Shown here: piece after piece, positions 36,030-46,552 of the stretch
Layout of the letters: every line of letters starts with the position of its first letter
Position numbering within the stretch: position 1 is the first letter of the stretch
Origin: Corynebacterium faecale
Lineage (GTDB): Bacteria > Actinomycetota > Actinomycetes > Mycobacteriales > Mycobacteriaceae
NCBI RefSeq assembly: GCF_030408735.1
Contig: NZ_CP047204.1
Coordinates: forward strand, 2,604,001 to 2,668,000
DNA: 64,000 nucleotides
Reading direction: 5' to 3'
Made by a program: the position numbers and the translations under genes
The notes under the pieces: model-generated
Databases searched by the model: none
Seen by the model: the letters and a program-made list of their open reading frames with translations, nothing else
Told to the model about the DNA's origin: nothing

Positions 36030-36700
36030 CTACTGCTCCGGATCGGCGATGATGACCATCGCATTACGGATCAGCTTGTCATTGAACCGGTACCCCTTGC
36101 GGAGAACCGTGCCCAGGACCTTGGTGTCACCTTCGGACAGATCCTGTACTGCTTCGTGGATCTCCGGATCGAAGGTATCACCGGTGGCTCCGAAGGCTTC
36201 CACCTTGAGGCCGGTGAGGGTGTTCAGGAGCTTGTCCGCGAACGTCTTCAGTGGACCTTCTGCCAGGTCACCGTGCTGCTCAGCCAGATCCAGATCATCA
36301 AGGATCGGGAGCAGCTGACTAACAACGCCGGCCTTGGCGGTGTCGATGATGCCGGCACGGTCACGTTCGGTACGTCGACGGTAGTTGGCGTACTCGGCGG
36401 TGACCCGCTGCAGATCCTCGGTGCGTTCAGCAAGCTGCTGTTCGATGTCGGTAACCACACCGTCGCCGTCAGCATCTGGATCAATATCCACATCAACGTC
36501 AGCGAGGGCCGCGTCGATCTCAGCTTCCAGCGCCGGGTCGATTTCGGGCTCTACCTCAGCGTCGTGTCCGGCCTCTGGATCCTCGGCCTGGCGGGCTGCG
36601 GCATCATCCGCCGCCTGCTCGGCGAAGTCCGCGGAGGTTGCCTCCGGGTCGGTGTTCTCAGGATCGCCGGGGTTGTCGGGCATTCCGTTGGGGTTGGTCA

Positions 36701-36701
<1 letters not shown>
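36030..36701 (-). CDS. grpE: Nucleotide exchange factor GrpE
   Basis: A 223-residue dimeric co-chaperone that releases ADP from DnaK. It has an acidic, low-complexity N-terminal third, then a long coiled coil ([30 protein letters not shown]) and the C-terminal beta-domain ([39 protein letters not shown]). Its ATG shares one base with the dnaK stop, so the two are translationally coupled. Confidence 0.95.
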
Positions 36702-38560
<1,859 letters not shown>

Positions 38561-38642
38561 TATGTTTCCTCCTGATGTTTCGATTTACTTTCGGCGGTTG
38601 ACTGCGTTGAGCTCAACTTCGGGGATCATACTAACAGATACC

Positions 38643-38663
38643 CTTGAGCGGATCACACTCAAC
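38643..38663. promoter_or_regulatory. HAIR operator (HspR) upstream of dnaK
   Basis: CTTGAGC-N7-ACTCAAC, 1-2 changes per arm from the HAIR consensus. It lies directly downstream of the SigH-type -10 box, around the expected transcription start. A compact GTTGAGCTCAAC palindrome (38606-38617) without spacer lies between it and the start codon. Confidence 0.7.
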
Positions 38664-38676
38664 CTTACACCTTCTG

Positions 38677-38703
38677 CAACCACCCTAACCATAAAGTTAT
38701 TCC
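38677..38703 (-). promoter_or_regulatory. SigH-type promoter of dnaK
   Basis: GGAATA (38698-38703), 17 bp, GTTG (38677-38680): the same elements and spacing as in front of clpB. Confidence 0.65.
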
Positions 38704-38896
38704 AAGTCGACTCAACTTTGCCCATTCCTGCTGGTAATCAGGGCTAAATAGGGGACAACCCTGAGGTTCCATAAGGCGGCACGGAAGTTTTGTTCGCTAA
38801 GAGCGGACGTTTTTCACCGTTATCCGGCCAAGTTTTCGGGGTTGCGAGGGCGAAATCCATCACGCGATCCCGTGCAGCGAACCTTTGAGCAAGCCG

Positions 38897-39520
38897 TCAA
38901 CTGGTCGTGGTTGCAGCTATCTCCCACCTGGCTGCATCCATGGGTGGGATTGTCCCGCCGAGCAACCAGTTATTGTCATTCATCCAGACCTGGACACACA
39001 GGCCAACAGGATCGCCCGCCTCCCCGATTATCTCCGGGGCATCCAAACCAAAGCGGGAGGTGGACTGTCCACGCAACGCTCCAGAAGCAATTGGTTGCTG
39101 TGCACCGATACCGGACTCATCACAACTGGGCGGATCCACATAAATCTGACTTCGCAGGGAGTCTGCGAAGCCGGTATCCAACAACCCGGTTTCAGTGACT
39201 GTTACTGAGGCTGCCGCATTCGTTCCAGCACCAGGTCGCACAAACAGCGATGCATAGACAGCATTCTCCTCTCCCACAGCCAAAGCCATCTGCTCCGGGC
39301 CGAAATCAAGTGTTGTCGACCCACCCCAGGTTGCGTTATCAGTGGACCCTTCAAGGTTCAACACCGGTTGAACAGAGGTGTACAGTTCAGCGGCAGCAAA
39401 ATGTGTGGTGCTCCGCTGGGCTTCGGTCAGTACAGGAGGCGCTGCCAACAGGGCCGCTGCCACCGCCAGAGCAGAGATGGAAGCAACTACTCCACCACGG
39501 CTTCGCAGGAGGTTACTCAT
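38897..39520 (-). CDS. Exported surface protein of the signal-peptidase locus
   Basis: A 207-residue secreted protein. The N-terminus is MSNLLRSRGGVVASISALAVAAALLAAPPVL, followed by a mature, strand-rich domain with a few Cys (PPSCDES, VGLCVQVW) and repeated WxxxxT motifs, ending WEIAATTTS. The signal, followed by THFAAAELYTSV, resembles the other exported proteins upstream. It is the last gene of the locus; its ATG overlaps the stop of the preceding gene (ATGAGTAA), so translation is coupled. I do not recognise a family. Confidence 0.65.
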   Translation of the reverse strand: MSNLLRSRGGVVASISALAVAAALLAAPPVLTEAQRSTTHFAAAELYTSVQPVLNLEGSTDNATWGGSTTLDFGPEQMALAVGEENAVYASLFVRPGAGTNAAASVTVTETGLLDTGFADSLRSQIYVDPPSCDESGIGAQQPIASGALRGQSTSRFGLDAPEIIGEAGDPVGLCVQVWMNDNNWLLGGTIPPMDAARWEIAATTTS

Positions 39521-40934
39521 CGCCATCACCTTCCGGGGTGGTGGCAGAGGTGGTCTGCGCAGAGGTGGTCGGTGTAGCATTGACGGATGTAGTGGGTGCT
39601 GAGGAGGTGGTGATGACAACATCAGGTACAGGTACTGAAGCGCCGGGAATCAGGGGACGGGCCTGGGCGATCGCGCCGTCGACAAGCTCAATTTCAACAA
39701 CCGGGACAAGCTCACCAGCCGCCTGGGCGTCAAACAACTTCCAGTTGGGGCCTTCAACATCGCCAGAAGCAGCAATCTCAGCGAGCACCGCTTCGATCTC
39801 CAGGCGATCGGACGCATCAAGTTCGCGGGTAGCCAGAAGATGATAATCCATTCCCGGCAGGCTCATGGTGTCTTCGGTGGTGAAACCGAAGATTTGCGGA
39901 CTACCGGTCGCGGATGTTGCAGGGGGCATCATCAAAGCTCCCAGAGACTGGGCGACGGGGGAAGAAGCACCGTGAGGAGCTGTGCTGCCGCGACCATCTG
40001 AAAGCTTCAATCCGCATTCCGAACGGATGGTGTGGGAATCCCACTCAGTCGGGCCGAGAACTTCACCTCGATAAGCCACCGTCACTTCGGAAAAAGCCCG
40101 GAGATTCTGGTTATCAACTCCCCAGTTCATAGTGATCTGCGTGTGGATATAGGAGGAGCTAACCAGGGTGCCATTCCGTTTCGTCCGACTCACGTGAACA
40201 GTGTCCCCGTCAGGGAAGGGGTCTCCCCCTTCATTGATCAGAGTAGCCAGATCGTAATGGTCGACGTTTTCAATGAGCCCCAGAAGAATACCGGTTCCCA
40301 CCGAAATGGTCCCGGTTGGGCGGCTCCCAAAAAGATCAGGATTCCCATCCTCATCCACAGCACATCGTGCCTGAACCCCCAATGGAATGGTGGCGGCAGC
40401 CTTCATATTGGGAGGGAAGACAATTCCAATCGGCAGCCCGAGGAGGTCTGCCTTATACAGCATTTCATCTATATACCCACCTGTTAATGAAGCACCTGCA
40501 GCAGCTCCTGCATCACCTGCTTCACCACAGGAAGCTGTGGAATCATCCCCGCCGTAGACGCAAGCCGTGCCAAAATTCACTGTGCCTGCTTCATGATCCC
40601 TGCCATCATCAATCTCTGTCCATTCTTCAGTCTGACGAGGTTGACGCTCTCCGCTGTAGCCGCTGAGCAGTTCATACTCATCTCCACTGGCACCACGGAC
40701 GTAGGTTCTTGCGTACTGCCCGATAACTTCCACAGGTTTTTCCTCAGCCTGGAACTCCGCGTCGAAGGTCACTGAATCCGTGGCAGGTGTCAGCGATGAC
40801 TGCGATCCGTCTTCCTTGGCACCAACAATGCTGATGACACCCCAGGACAGGATCACAGCGGCAATGGACACCAGCACCACCAGCACCGCCACCACAGCAG
40901 AGTTGGCAAACGACCGTGAATGATGACCCGCCAT
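39513..40934 (-). CDS. Large surface protein with N-terminal membrane anchor and Thr-rich tail
   Basis: A 473-residue protein of unknown function. Residues 10-38 form a membrane segment (SAVVAVLVVLVSIAAVILSWGVISIV). A long extracytoplasmic domain follows with three spaced Cys (TACVYGG, ASCGEAG, RCAVDE) and a late ECGLKL. The last 40 residues are Thr/Ser/Pro-rich (TTSSAPTTSVNATPTTSAQTT broken here by the report limit), a cell-wall-spanning or glycosylated type of tail. It starts where the upstream exported gene ends and overlaps the downstream one. Confidence 0.65.
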   Translation of the reverse strand: MAGHHSRSFANSAVVAVLVVLVSIAAVILSWGVISIVGAKEDGSQSSLTPATDSVTFDAEFQAEEKPVEVIGQYARTYVRGASGDEYELLSGYSGERQPRQTEEWTEIDDGRDHEAGTVNFGTACVYGGDDSTASCGEAGDAGAAAGASLTGGYIDEMLYKADLLGLPIGIVFPPNMKAAATIPLGVQARCAVDEDGNPDLFGSRPTGTISVGTGILLGLIENVDHYDLATLINEGGDPFPDGDTVHVSRTKRNGTLVSSSYIHTQITMNWGVDNQNLRAFSEVTVAYRGEVLGPTEWDSHTIRSECGLKLSDGRGSTAPHGASSPVAQSLGALMMPPATSATGSPQIFGFTTEDTMSLPGMDYHLLATRELDASDRLEIEAVLAEIAASGDVEGPNWKLFDAQAAGELVPVVEIELVDGAIAQARPLIPGASVPVPDVVITTSSAPTTSVNATPTTSAQTTSATTPEGDGDE

Positions 40935-41522
40935 CTACCCCACCACCCTCTCTGTCACTGCGAAACTCCACTCAATTGTCCCGGTGGAGTAATTTCCCGC
41001 AGGCAGATCAGAGATGTCCCGGAGGGTTGCCCCGATGCACAGCCCCTGAGCAATACCTGGGCCGTTCCCACCTGCGGGAGGAAGCTTCAGTGTCTCTGTT
41101 GCAGGGACAAGTTCACCCAGGGAACCTGACTGCAGCTCCTGTCCCCCAACCGGGCAGGCACCGGTACTGACCTCTATATCCACGTGGTCATTGAGATCCG
41201 CGCGTTCCACCACCGGTGCCAGCACCTGCACCTCGCCGGATGTGGCGGTTGTCATGCGGAACCACAGTTCTGCCTCCACTGGTTCCCCGGGGACGAGACC
41301 GCCGAAGGGCAGGTCGAAGTTGAGCACCACAGCACCGTCACGGCTGTCATGTTCTTCAAAGGTGGCGGTGGGGGCAGGGGCGCTCTCCACGGTAAAACCT
41401 GCCGAGGTGAACTCGCCGAAGATAACTTCAGAGTCAGACCACAGTGCCAGTGTTGCGACAGCACCGAGCCCCAGCACCGCGGTGGATGCCAGCACTGCCC
41501 GGAGGCGTCGACTCTGCGTCAC
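40935..41522 (-). CDS. Exported protein with SipW-dependent-type signal peptide (1)
   Basis: A 195-residue protein. The signal (RRLRAVLASTAVLGLGAVATLALWSDSE) has the LGLGAxxTLAxWxDxE form of the alternate, SipW-processed signals found in TasA/CalY-like proteins and their actinobacterial relatives. The mature part is strand-rich, with VVLNFDLPFGGLVPGEPVEAELWFRM, typical of camelysin/TasA-like folds. It ends flush against the next gene. The signal peptidase at 42292 is the probable processing enzyme. Confidence 0.75.
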   Translation of the reverse strand: MTQSRRLRAVLASTAVLGLGAVATLALWSDSEVIFGEFTSAGFTVESAPAPTATFEEHDSRDGAVVLNFDLPFGGLVPGEPVEAELWFRMTTATSGEVQVLAPVVERADLNDHVDIEVSTGACPVGGQELQSGSLGELVPATETLKLPPAGGNGPGIAQGLCIGATLRDISDLPAGNYSTGTIEWSFAVTERVVG

Positions 41523-41626
41523 GTCAATCAGATCATTTCTTGTTTTTTAGCGGTGGTAGATCTCTCACGTATAAAGGCGCTGTCTTTTCTCCGGCTGGCG
41601 GTCCCAGCCTTGCAGCCTCTGCACGG

Positions 41627-42169
41627 TCATTCCTGTTGCACTGCATCAAAGGTCCAGACGACCCTCCCCTGCTCTGCAAGGGTTGCACCATAGGAGTCAG
41701 CCAGTTGGACTTCGATGCACAGTGGCTGGGTCGCATCCACTGCAAGGATAAACTCTTCCCCCTCCGCAATGGCGGTCCCAGCTGCCAGAGTGCCGGCATC
41801 GCAGCCACCTGCATCAACGGCGGAAAGCCGGTAGGTGAGGTCTGCCTCCAGGCCCAGATCCCCCTGGGCCACAGCGGAGTAGGTGACCGGCGCCGGGATG
41901 GTGCCGATATTTCTCAGGTGGAATTCCTCATATACCGCCACTCCGGGGACCAGGTTGTCAGAACCGGTGAAGGACAACCGCAGTGGGGTATCTGCATGAC
42001 TGGCCCAGGCGATGCCGTCTGCCGATCCCTGAATATCAAAAGTCCCGGCTTGAAAAGTGCCCTCGAAAATCTCCACGTCACTCCATGCCGCCAGTGTCAT
42101 GGTGGCACCGATACCCAGCACCGCGCCGCCCGCCGCAAGTGCGCGGAGTTGGCGGGATCTCTGCCCCAT
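41627..42169 (-). CDS. Exported protein with SipW-dependent-type signal peptide (2)
   Basis: A 180-residue paralogue of the next gene. The signal is RQLRALAAGGAVLGIGATMTLAAWSDVE, with the same G-x-G-A ... TLAxWSD ending. The mature domain has LSFTGSDNLVPGVAVYEEFHLRN and three Cys. Secreted or surface-associated, perhaps polymerising by analogy with TasA. It has a strong upstream promoter (42213-42240), so it can be transcribed independently of the signal peptidase gene. Confidence 0.75.
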   Translation of the reverse strand: MGQRSRQLRALAAGGAVLGIGATMTLAAWSDVEIFEGTFQAGTFDIQGSADGIAWASHADTPLRLSFTGSDNLVPGVAVYEEFHLRNIGTIPAPVTYSAVAQGDLGLEADLTYRLSAVDAGGCDAGTLAAGTAIAEGEEFILAVDATQPLCIEVQLADSYGATLAEQGRVVWTFDAVQQE

Positions 42170-42212
42170 GTGAATCCCACCTACCTATCGCTTTCCCGAC
42201 TCTCAGTTATTT

Positions 42213-42240
42213 ATTATATTCAGTTTCTTTTTTAAGACAA
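42213..42240 (-). promoter_or_regulatory. SigA-type promoter of the surface-protein operon
   Basis: TTGTCT (42235-42240), 16 bp, TATAAT (42213-42218) on the minus strand. This is one of the best -10/-35 pairs in the window and lies in a markedly A/T-rich patch. The long leader to ATG 42169 is about 35 nt. Confidence 0.65.
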
Positions 42241-42291
42241 TGGAGTCGCACACATTTATTCGGAAAAATCAGGACAAAATGTGGTTTTGGG

Positions 42292-42894
42292 CTAATTTTC
42301 CCGATTTGGCGTGCCCTGATTCCGTCGCCGGTGCCTACCCGCTCCCCCACGTCCATCCCTGGGCCAGAACGCCCAGATCACTATCACCGTTGCCATGATG
42401 GTCACGAGTCCCAGCGTGCGCGGATCCGCCAGCCGTGCCACATGATGTCCCCATTCCGGATGCGACCAGAACAGCAACTTCACCTCCTCCACGTGATACG
42501 GGAAGGGGTCCGGGTGCGGATTGTCATCGCCCCGCATCTGGATGATCCGTCCCTCCGGGGCGTTCTCCGGATCGGGTTCATTGGAGATCACACGGTGGGT
42601 GATCGGCAACCTGCCCGCGCGATCCACCGCCACCACGTCACCCACCTCCGCCTCACCAGCGGGGATCGTCCTCACCAATGCCACTGAACCCGCGGGGATC
42701 TCCGGGGACATCGATCCGGTTTTGAACATCATGATATTGATCCCGAACGCATACGCCGCGATCACCGCTACCACGCAGAGCACCCCGAATGCCGCCAGCG
42801 CAGTCAGCACCACCTCCCCCAGCCAACGCAGCGCCGCCCGGTGGCCGGACGCCTTTTTACGCTTTGCGACGCCCACCCCGACCCCTCCCGCCAT
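42292..42894 (-). CDS. ER/archaeal-type signal peptidase I (SipW-like, S26B)
   Basis: A 200-residue membrane enzyme cutting signal peptides. An N-terminal membrane segment (LGEVVLTALAAFGVLCVVAVIAAYAFG) precedes the catalytic Ser in KTGSMSPEIP and a His in LPITHRVIS, in the place of the Lys of ordinary LepB. A GDDNPHPDP block follows and a second membrane segment closes the C-terminus (TLGLVTIMATVIVIWAFW). The Ser-His dyad is the mark of SipW/SEC11-type peptidases. It lies first in a run of exported proteins with matching signals. Confidence 0.85.
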   Translation of the reverse strand: MAGGVGVGVAKRKKASGHRAALRWLGEVVLTALAAFGVLCVVAVIAAYAFGINIMMFKTGSMSPEIPAGSVALVRTIPAGEAEVGDVVAVDRAGRLPITHRVISNEPDPENAPEGRIIQMRGDDNPHPDPFPYHVEEVKLLFWSHPEWGHHVARLADPRTLGLVTIMATVIVIWAFWPRDGRGGAGRHRRRNQGTPNREN

Positions 42895-42992
42895 AACCCT
42901 CAGATAATGCTGTCCAGACTAACAACCTAAGAACCGGTATCGTTGCGGTTCATAGATCACTTCCACTCATACCATTGATAGTTGGAGCTCAG

Positions 42993-44339
42993 ATGACCGA
43001 ACCATCAGACATCCCCCCACAAAGCACGGGGAAGAATACAGACATGTCCGAGAAGCTTTCGGAAGCAGTGGAAGGTGACCTCGTGGACTTCGAGGCCCTT
43101 GAAGCCGGTCAAACCATCGACCGTGCAGCCGTGATCGGCCGGGATGGACGCTGGGCCGCGGGGTGGGCACTGCGCTTCATTGTTTTTGTCATCGCCGCCT
43201 GGATCTTCTGGCAGGGTCTCGGATTCATCTGGGCAGGTCTGCTCCCCATTCTCCTGGCGCTGCTGGTCTGTACTGTCCTCTGGCCGGTGACCAAGTTCCT
43301 GCGGGAACACAAATGGCCACCGGCGTTGGCTGCCGTCGCAACCATCCTCGGATTCTTCCTCCTCATCGGTGGCATTTTCACGGCCATTGCCCCCAGCGTG
43401 GCCAGCCAGTCCCAGCAGGTCTATGAACGCGCCTATGAAGGTGTCCAATCATTATTGGACCAGCTTCAGAACGGCCCGTTGAACCTCGACCTCGGACAGC
43501 TTGATGAGTTCGTCAGTGACGCCACCGCATGGGTCCAGGATCAGGCATCAAATATCGCCTCCGGTGTGTTCACCGGTTTCTCGGCAGCCACCACCGTGGT
43601 GGTCACCATCGTCGTGATGTTCGTGCTCACGTTCTTCTTCCTCAAGGACGGTGTGAGATTCCTTCCCTGGCTGCGCAAATACACCGGTGATAACGCCGGT
43701 TGGCACCTCACCGAGGTTCTGACCCGTTCCTGGAATACCCTCGCGGGCTTCATCCGCACCCAGGCGCTGGTGTCCCTGGTGGACGCGATCTTCATCGGTA
43801 TCGGCCTGGTCATCCTCCAGGTTCCGCTCGCCCTGGCCCTCGCGGTGATCACCTTCTTCGGTGGCTTCATCCCGATCATCGGTGCGTTCACCGCAGGCGC
43901 CCTGGCCGTGATCGTGGCCCTGGTGACCAACGGACTCACCAATGCACTGCTGGTGCTCGGCCTGATCATTCTGGTCCAACAACTCGAGGGCAATGTCCTC
44001 CAGCCATTCCTGCAGGGCAAGGCGATGCAACTGCACGCCGCCATCGTGTTGCTGTCCGTCACGATTGGTTCCACCCTGTTCGGCATCATGGGCGCATTCC
44101 TTGCGGTGCCCGTCGCAGCGGTGGTCGCGGTGTGGTTCCGCTATCACGCAGAGCTGGTGTCACTACGTTCCGGTGAAATCACGGTGGATGACATCAAGAT
44201 CCAGACTCAACGGTCCGCGAACAAGAGTGGAACGAACTCCTCCGAGGCGTTCCACTCTGTCCGTGAACGATTAGCCAACATCGGCCGCCGGAAGAATACC
44301 CCGGAGCGACCTGGTTCCACACCGGTGGAGGACGACTAA
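42993..44339 (+). CDS. AI-2E family (TqsA/YdiK-type) membrane permease
   Basis: A 448-residue protein with eight predicted membrane segments: two pairs near residues 50-110 (LRFIVFVIAAWIFWQGLGF and others), a periplasmic-like helical region (about 140-200), then four or more segments from ATTVVVTIVVMFVLTFFFLKDG onward, including the conserved FGGFIPIIGAFTAGALAV and QQLEGNVLQPFLQGKAMQLH motifs. Family members export small solutes; a role in AI-2 transport is not implied by the name alone. GGAG precedes ATG 42993. It is divergent from the signal peptidase gene. Confidence 0.85.
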   Translation: MTEPSDIPPQSTGKNTDMSEKLSEAVEGDLVDFEALEAGQTIDRAAVIGRDGRWAAGWALRFIVFVIAAWIFWQGLGFIWAGLLPILLALLVCTVLWPVTKFLREHKWPPALAAVATILGFFLLIGGIFTAIAPSVASQSQQVYERAYEGVQSLLDQLQNGPLNLDLGQLDEFVSDATAWVQDQASNIASGVFTGFSAATTVVVTIVVMFVLTFFFLKDGVRFLPWLRKYTGDNAGWHLTEVLTRSWNTLAGFIRTQALVSLVDAIFIGIGLVILQVPLALALAVITFFGGFIPIIGAFTAGALAVIVALVTNGLTNALLVLGLIILVQQLEGNVLQPFLQGKAMQLHAAIVLLSVTIGSTLFGIMGAFLAVPVAAVVAVWFRYHAELVSLRSGEITVDDIKIQTQRSANKSGTNSSEAFHSVRERLANIGRRKNTPERPGSTPVEDD

Positions 44340-44350
44340 CCCTTCCCGCC

Positions 44351-44920
44351 TTATGGAAGGAAGTCGTGGGCGATCAGGGCGTCGTAAAGCTCTTTGGCAC
44401 CTGCATCAACCGCCTCAAACCAGGTGGTCGCCGCCCCCTCGTCAGCCTGGTCGCTGACCTGCTTCAGCAGGGTCACGGGAACGCCAAAGCTGGCTGCGAC
44501 CGCCGCCACCGCAGCACCCTCCATATCGCAGAGGTGCGCGCTGCGTGCGAGGCGTTCGCGCGTGGCGGTGTCGCTGATGAAAGCGTCACCGGTAGCCAGA
44601 TGTGCCACGGGAAGACGACCAGACACCGGCAGCCCACTGCCATTGGGATAGGGACGCCCCAGCATCTGGGAGATGAGGTCGCTGGAGAAATCGTGCTGGA
44701 AAACACGCGCGATCTCAAACACACCGCTGATACCGTCGTGCAGACCGCCAGCGGTACCGATGTTGATGATCCGATCCGGAAGTGCTGACCTGCCGGCCAG
44801 TTCCCTGGTGAGGGCGATCGCACAATTAAGAGTGCCAATGCCGGTGACGATCAGATCAGTACCTGCGGGAAGATAAGCAGCTTCCTCCCGCGTTGCGGAG
44901 ACAAAAAGTGTAGTGGTCAC
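44351..44920 (-). CDS. Phosphorylase/nucleosidase-family protein (PNP_UDP_1)
   Basis: A 189-residue protein of the MTA/SAH-nucleosidase-like fold. Diagnostic parts are LIVTGIGTLNCAIALT, IINIGTAGGLHDGISG, ATGDAFISD, and CDMEGAAVAAVAASFGVPV, where ME binds ribose, then LKQVSDQAD. It is shorter than typical MTAN (about 230), missing part of the N-terminus, and probably hydrolyses a nucleoside N-glycosidic bond. GTG 44920 is preferred to ATG 44953 because TACGGT lies 6 nt upstream and the longer form would start inside a strong hairpin region. Confidence 0.7.
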   Translation of the reverse strand: MTTTLFVSATREEAAYLPAGTDLIVTGIGTLNCAIALTRELAGRSALPDRIINIGTAGGLHDGISGVFEIARVFQHDFSSDLISQMLGRPYPNGSGLPVSGRLPVAHLATGDAFISDTATRERLARSAHLCDMEGAAVAAVAASFGVPVTLLKQVSDQADEGAATTWFEAVDAGAKELYDALIAHDFLP

Positions 44921-44958
44921 CAGCTCACCGTAACCGACAGCCTCCCCCAACATGAGAC

Positions 44959-45001
44959 AGAAGGTGCCCCGGGCAACACTGCGTTGCCCGGGGCACCTTC
45001 T
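44959..45001. other. 19-bp perfect hairpin in a divergent intergenic region
   Basis: Arms at 44959-44977 and 44983-45001 are fully complementary around a 5-nt loop. Neither flank has a U-run and neither neighbouring gene reads towards it from inside the region, so a terminator function is not obvious. Confidence 0.8.
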
Positions 45002-45058
45002 ACTTGGAGATTCCCTGAGGAATTATCCGCCCATTCAAAAACCTTCCACACCCACTTT

Positions 45059-45076
45059 TACTTGACATGTCAACTT
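45059..45076 (+). promoter_or_regulatory. RosR-like operator before the aldehyde dehydrogenase
   Basis: The core TTGACATGTCAA is a perfect 12-bp palindrome and 15 of 18 positions fit the remembered RosR consensus. It abuts the -35 box of the promoter at 45075-45103. Confidence 0.45.
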
Positions 45077-45103
45077 TTGATACGATAGGAATTACATTAT
45101 AAT
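45075..45103 (+). promoter_or_regulatory. SigA-type promoter of the aldehyde dehydrogenase
   Basis: TTTTGA (45075-45080), 17 bp, TATAAT (45098-45103). The -10 box is perfect, and the ribosome-binding site AGGAAGG follows 15-22 bp downstream. Confidence 0.6.
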
Positions 45104-45133
45104 CAGCCAATATTTTTAGGAAGGATTTATCAA

Positions 45134-46525
45134 ATAGCCTATCAGACAATTAATCCCTACACCGGTGACGTGGTTAAAACCTTCGACGATGCCACCCCGG
45201 AGCAGATCGAAACCGCCGTCAGCGGCGCCCATAACGCATTCCAATCCTGGAAAAACCAGCCGGTTGAGGAGCGTGCAGCACTGCTGGGCCGCGCCGCCCG
45301 GGAGCTGCGTGAGAATTCACGCCGTTATGCTGAGATCCTCACACTGGAGATGGGCAAGCTCATCGGTGAGGCCGAGGCTGAGGTTGAACTCTCTGCCAAT
45401 ATTCTCGAGTACTACTCCACGTTCGGACCGGAGCACCTTGCTCCCCGTTATCTCCGCGCCAAGGGTTTCGGTGACACTGATGTCTCGCTGGTGAATGAAC
45501 CACTGGGTGTTCTCTATGCCATTGAACCGTGGAACTTCCCGTTTTATCAGGTCATCCGCATTTCAGCACCTCAGCTCATGGCCGGTAACACCATCGTGTT
45601 GAAGCACGCCGCGAATGTCCCACAGTCAGCGCTGGCCATGGTTCAGCTCTATATGGACGCCGGTGCACCCGAGGGGCTGCTGACCAATATCTTCGCCAAC
45701 CATGATGCAACAGACCGCATCCTGGCTGATCCCCGCATCAAGGGTGTCGCATTAACCGGTTCTGAGCGTGCAGGTTCCGTGGTTGCTTCCACCGCCGCCA
45801 AGCATCTGAAAAAGTCCACCCTGGAACTCGGCGGTGCGGATGCCTTCGTGGTCCTGGAGGATGCCGATATTGAGAAGGCCGCCCGGTGGGCTGCCTTCGG
45901 CCGTCACTGGAACGCAGGCCAGGTGTGTGTCTCCTCGAAGCGTCTCATCGTGGTTGATGCGGTAGCGGATAAATTCCTGGAGGAATACACCAGGCACGTT
46001 GCCGAGCTGGTGGCCGGTGATCCCATGGATCCTGCCACCACCCTCGCACCGCTGTCCTCACAGAAGGCCGCCGATGATCTGGCCACCCAGGTGGAGACAG
46101 CCCGCAATGAAGGTGTCACCGTCGAGGTCATCGGCGCTGAGGTTCCAGAGAAGGGTGCGTTCTTCCGCCCCACCCTGCTGACCAATATTCCCGATGATTC
46201 CATCACCGCCCACACTGAGTTCTTCGGGCCGGTCACCCAGTTCTACCGCGCCAGGGATGAAGACGAGGCGGTGCGACTGGCCAACAACACCCCTTATGGG
46301 CTGGGTGGTTCGGTGTTCTCCGAGGACATCGACCGCGCCAGGAAGGTCGCCCGCCGCATCGATACCGGCATGGTCTACATCAACCAGCCCACCGGCGTGA
46401 AGGCAGACATCCCCTTCGGCGGGGTGAAGAACTCCGGTTATGGGCATGAACTGATTGATCTGGGTATCAAGGAGTTCGTGAACCAGAAGGTTGTGGTTGT
46501 CACCGATATTGACGGCAACTTCTAA
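45134..46525 (+). CDS. Aldehyde dehydrogenase (succinate-semialdehyde dehydrogenase-like), apparent ATA start
   Basis: An NAD(P)-dependent aldehyde dehydrogenase of about 463 residues. It has EPWNFPFYQVIR (about residue 130), LTGSERAGS, the catalytic Glu in LELGGADAF (about 233) and Cys in NAGQVCVSSKR (about 268). Relatives begin QTINPYTGDVV and this sequence is present in frame, but the codon in the expected Met position is ATA (45134). The first standard start is GTG 45170, which would remove the conserved N-terminus. AGGAAGG lies 9 nt before the ATA, supporting translation from there. The gene is convergent with the monooxygenase at 46553. Confidence 0.8.
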   Translation: MAYQTINPYTGDVVKTFDDATPEQIETAVSGAHNAFQSWKNQPVEERAALLGRAARELRENSRRYAEILTLEMGKLIGEAEAEVELSANILEYYSTFGPEHLAPRYLRAKGFGDTDVSLVNEPLGVLYAIEPWNFPFYQVIRISAPQLMAGNTIVLKHAANVPQSALAMVQLYMDAGAPEGLLTNIFANHDATDRILADPRIKGVALTGSERAGSVVASTAAKHLKKSTLELGGADAFVVLEDADIEKAARWAAFGRHWNAGQVCVSSKRLIVVDAVADKFLEEYTRHVAELVAGDPMDPATTLAPLSSQKAADDLATQVETARNEGVTVEVIGAEVPEKGAFFRPTLLTNIPDDSITAHTEFFGPVTQFYRARDEDEAVRLANNTPYGLGGSVFSEDIDRARKVARRIDTGMVYINQPTGVKADIPFGGVKNSGYGHELIDLGIKEFVNQKVVVVTDIDGNF

Positions 46526-46552
46526 CTAACCGATGAGGGTGCTTCCGGATCT

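Noticed and set aside
44921..44953. Upstream ATG start of the nucleosidase-like gene
   Set aside because: It would begin 6 nt beside a 19-bp hairpin. GTG 44920 with a spaced -10 box is more plausible.
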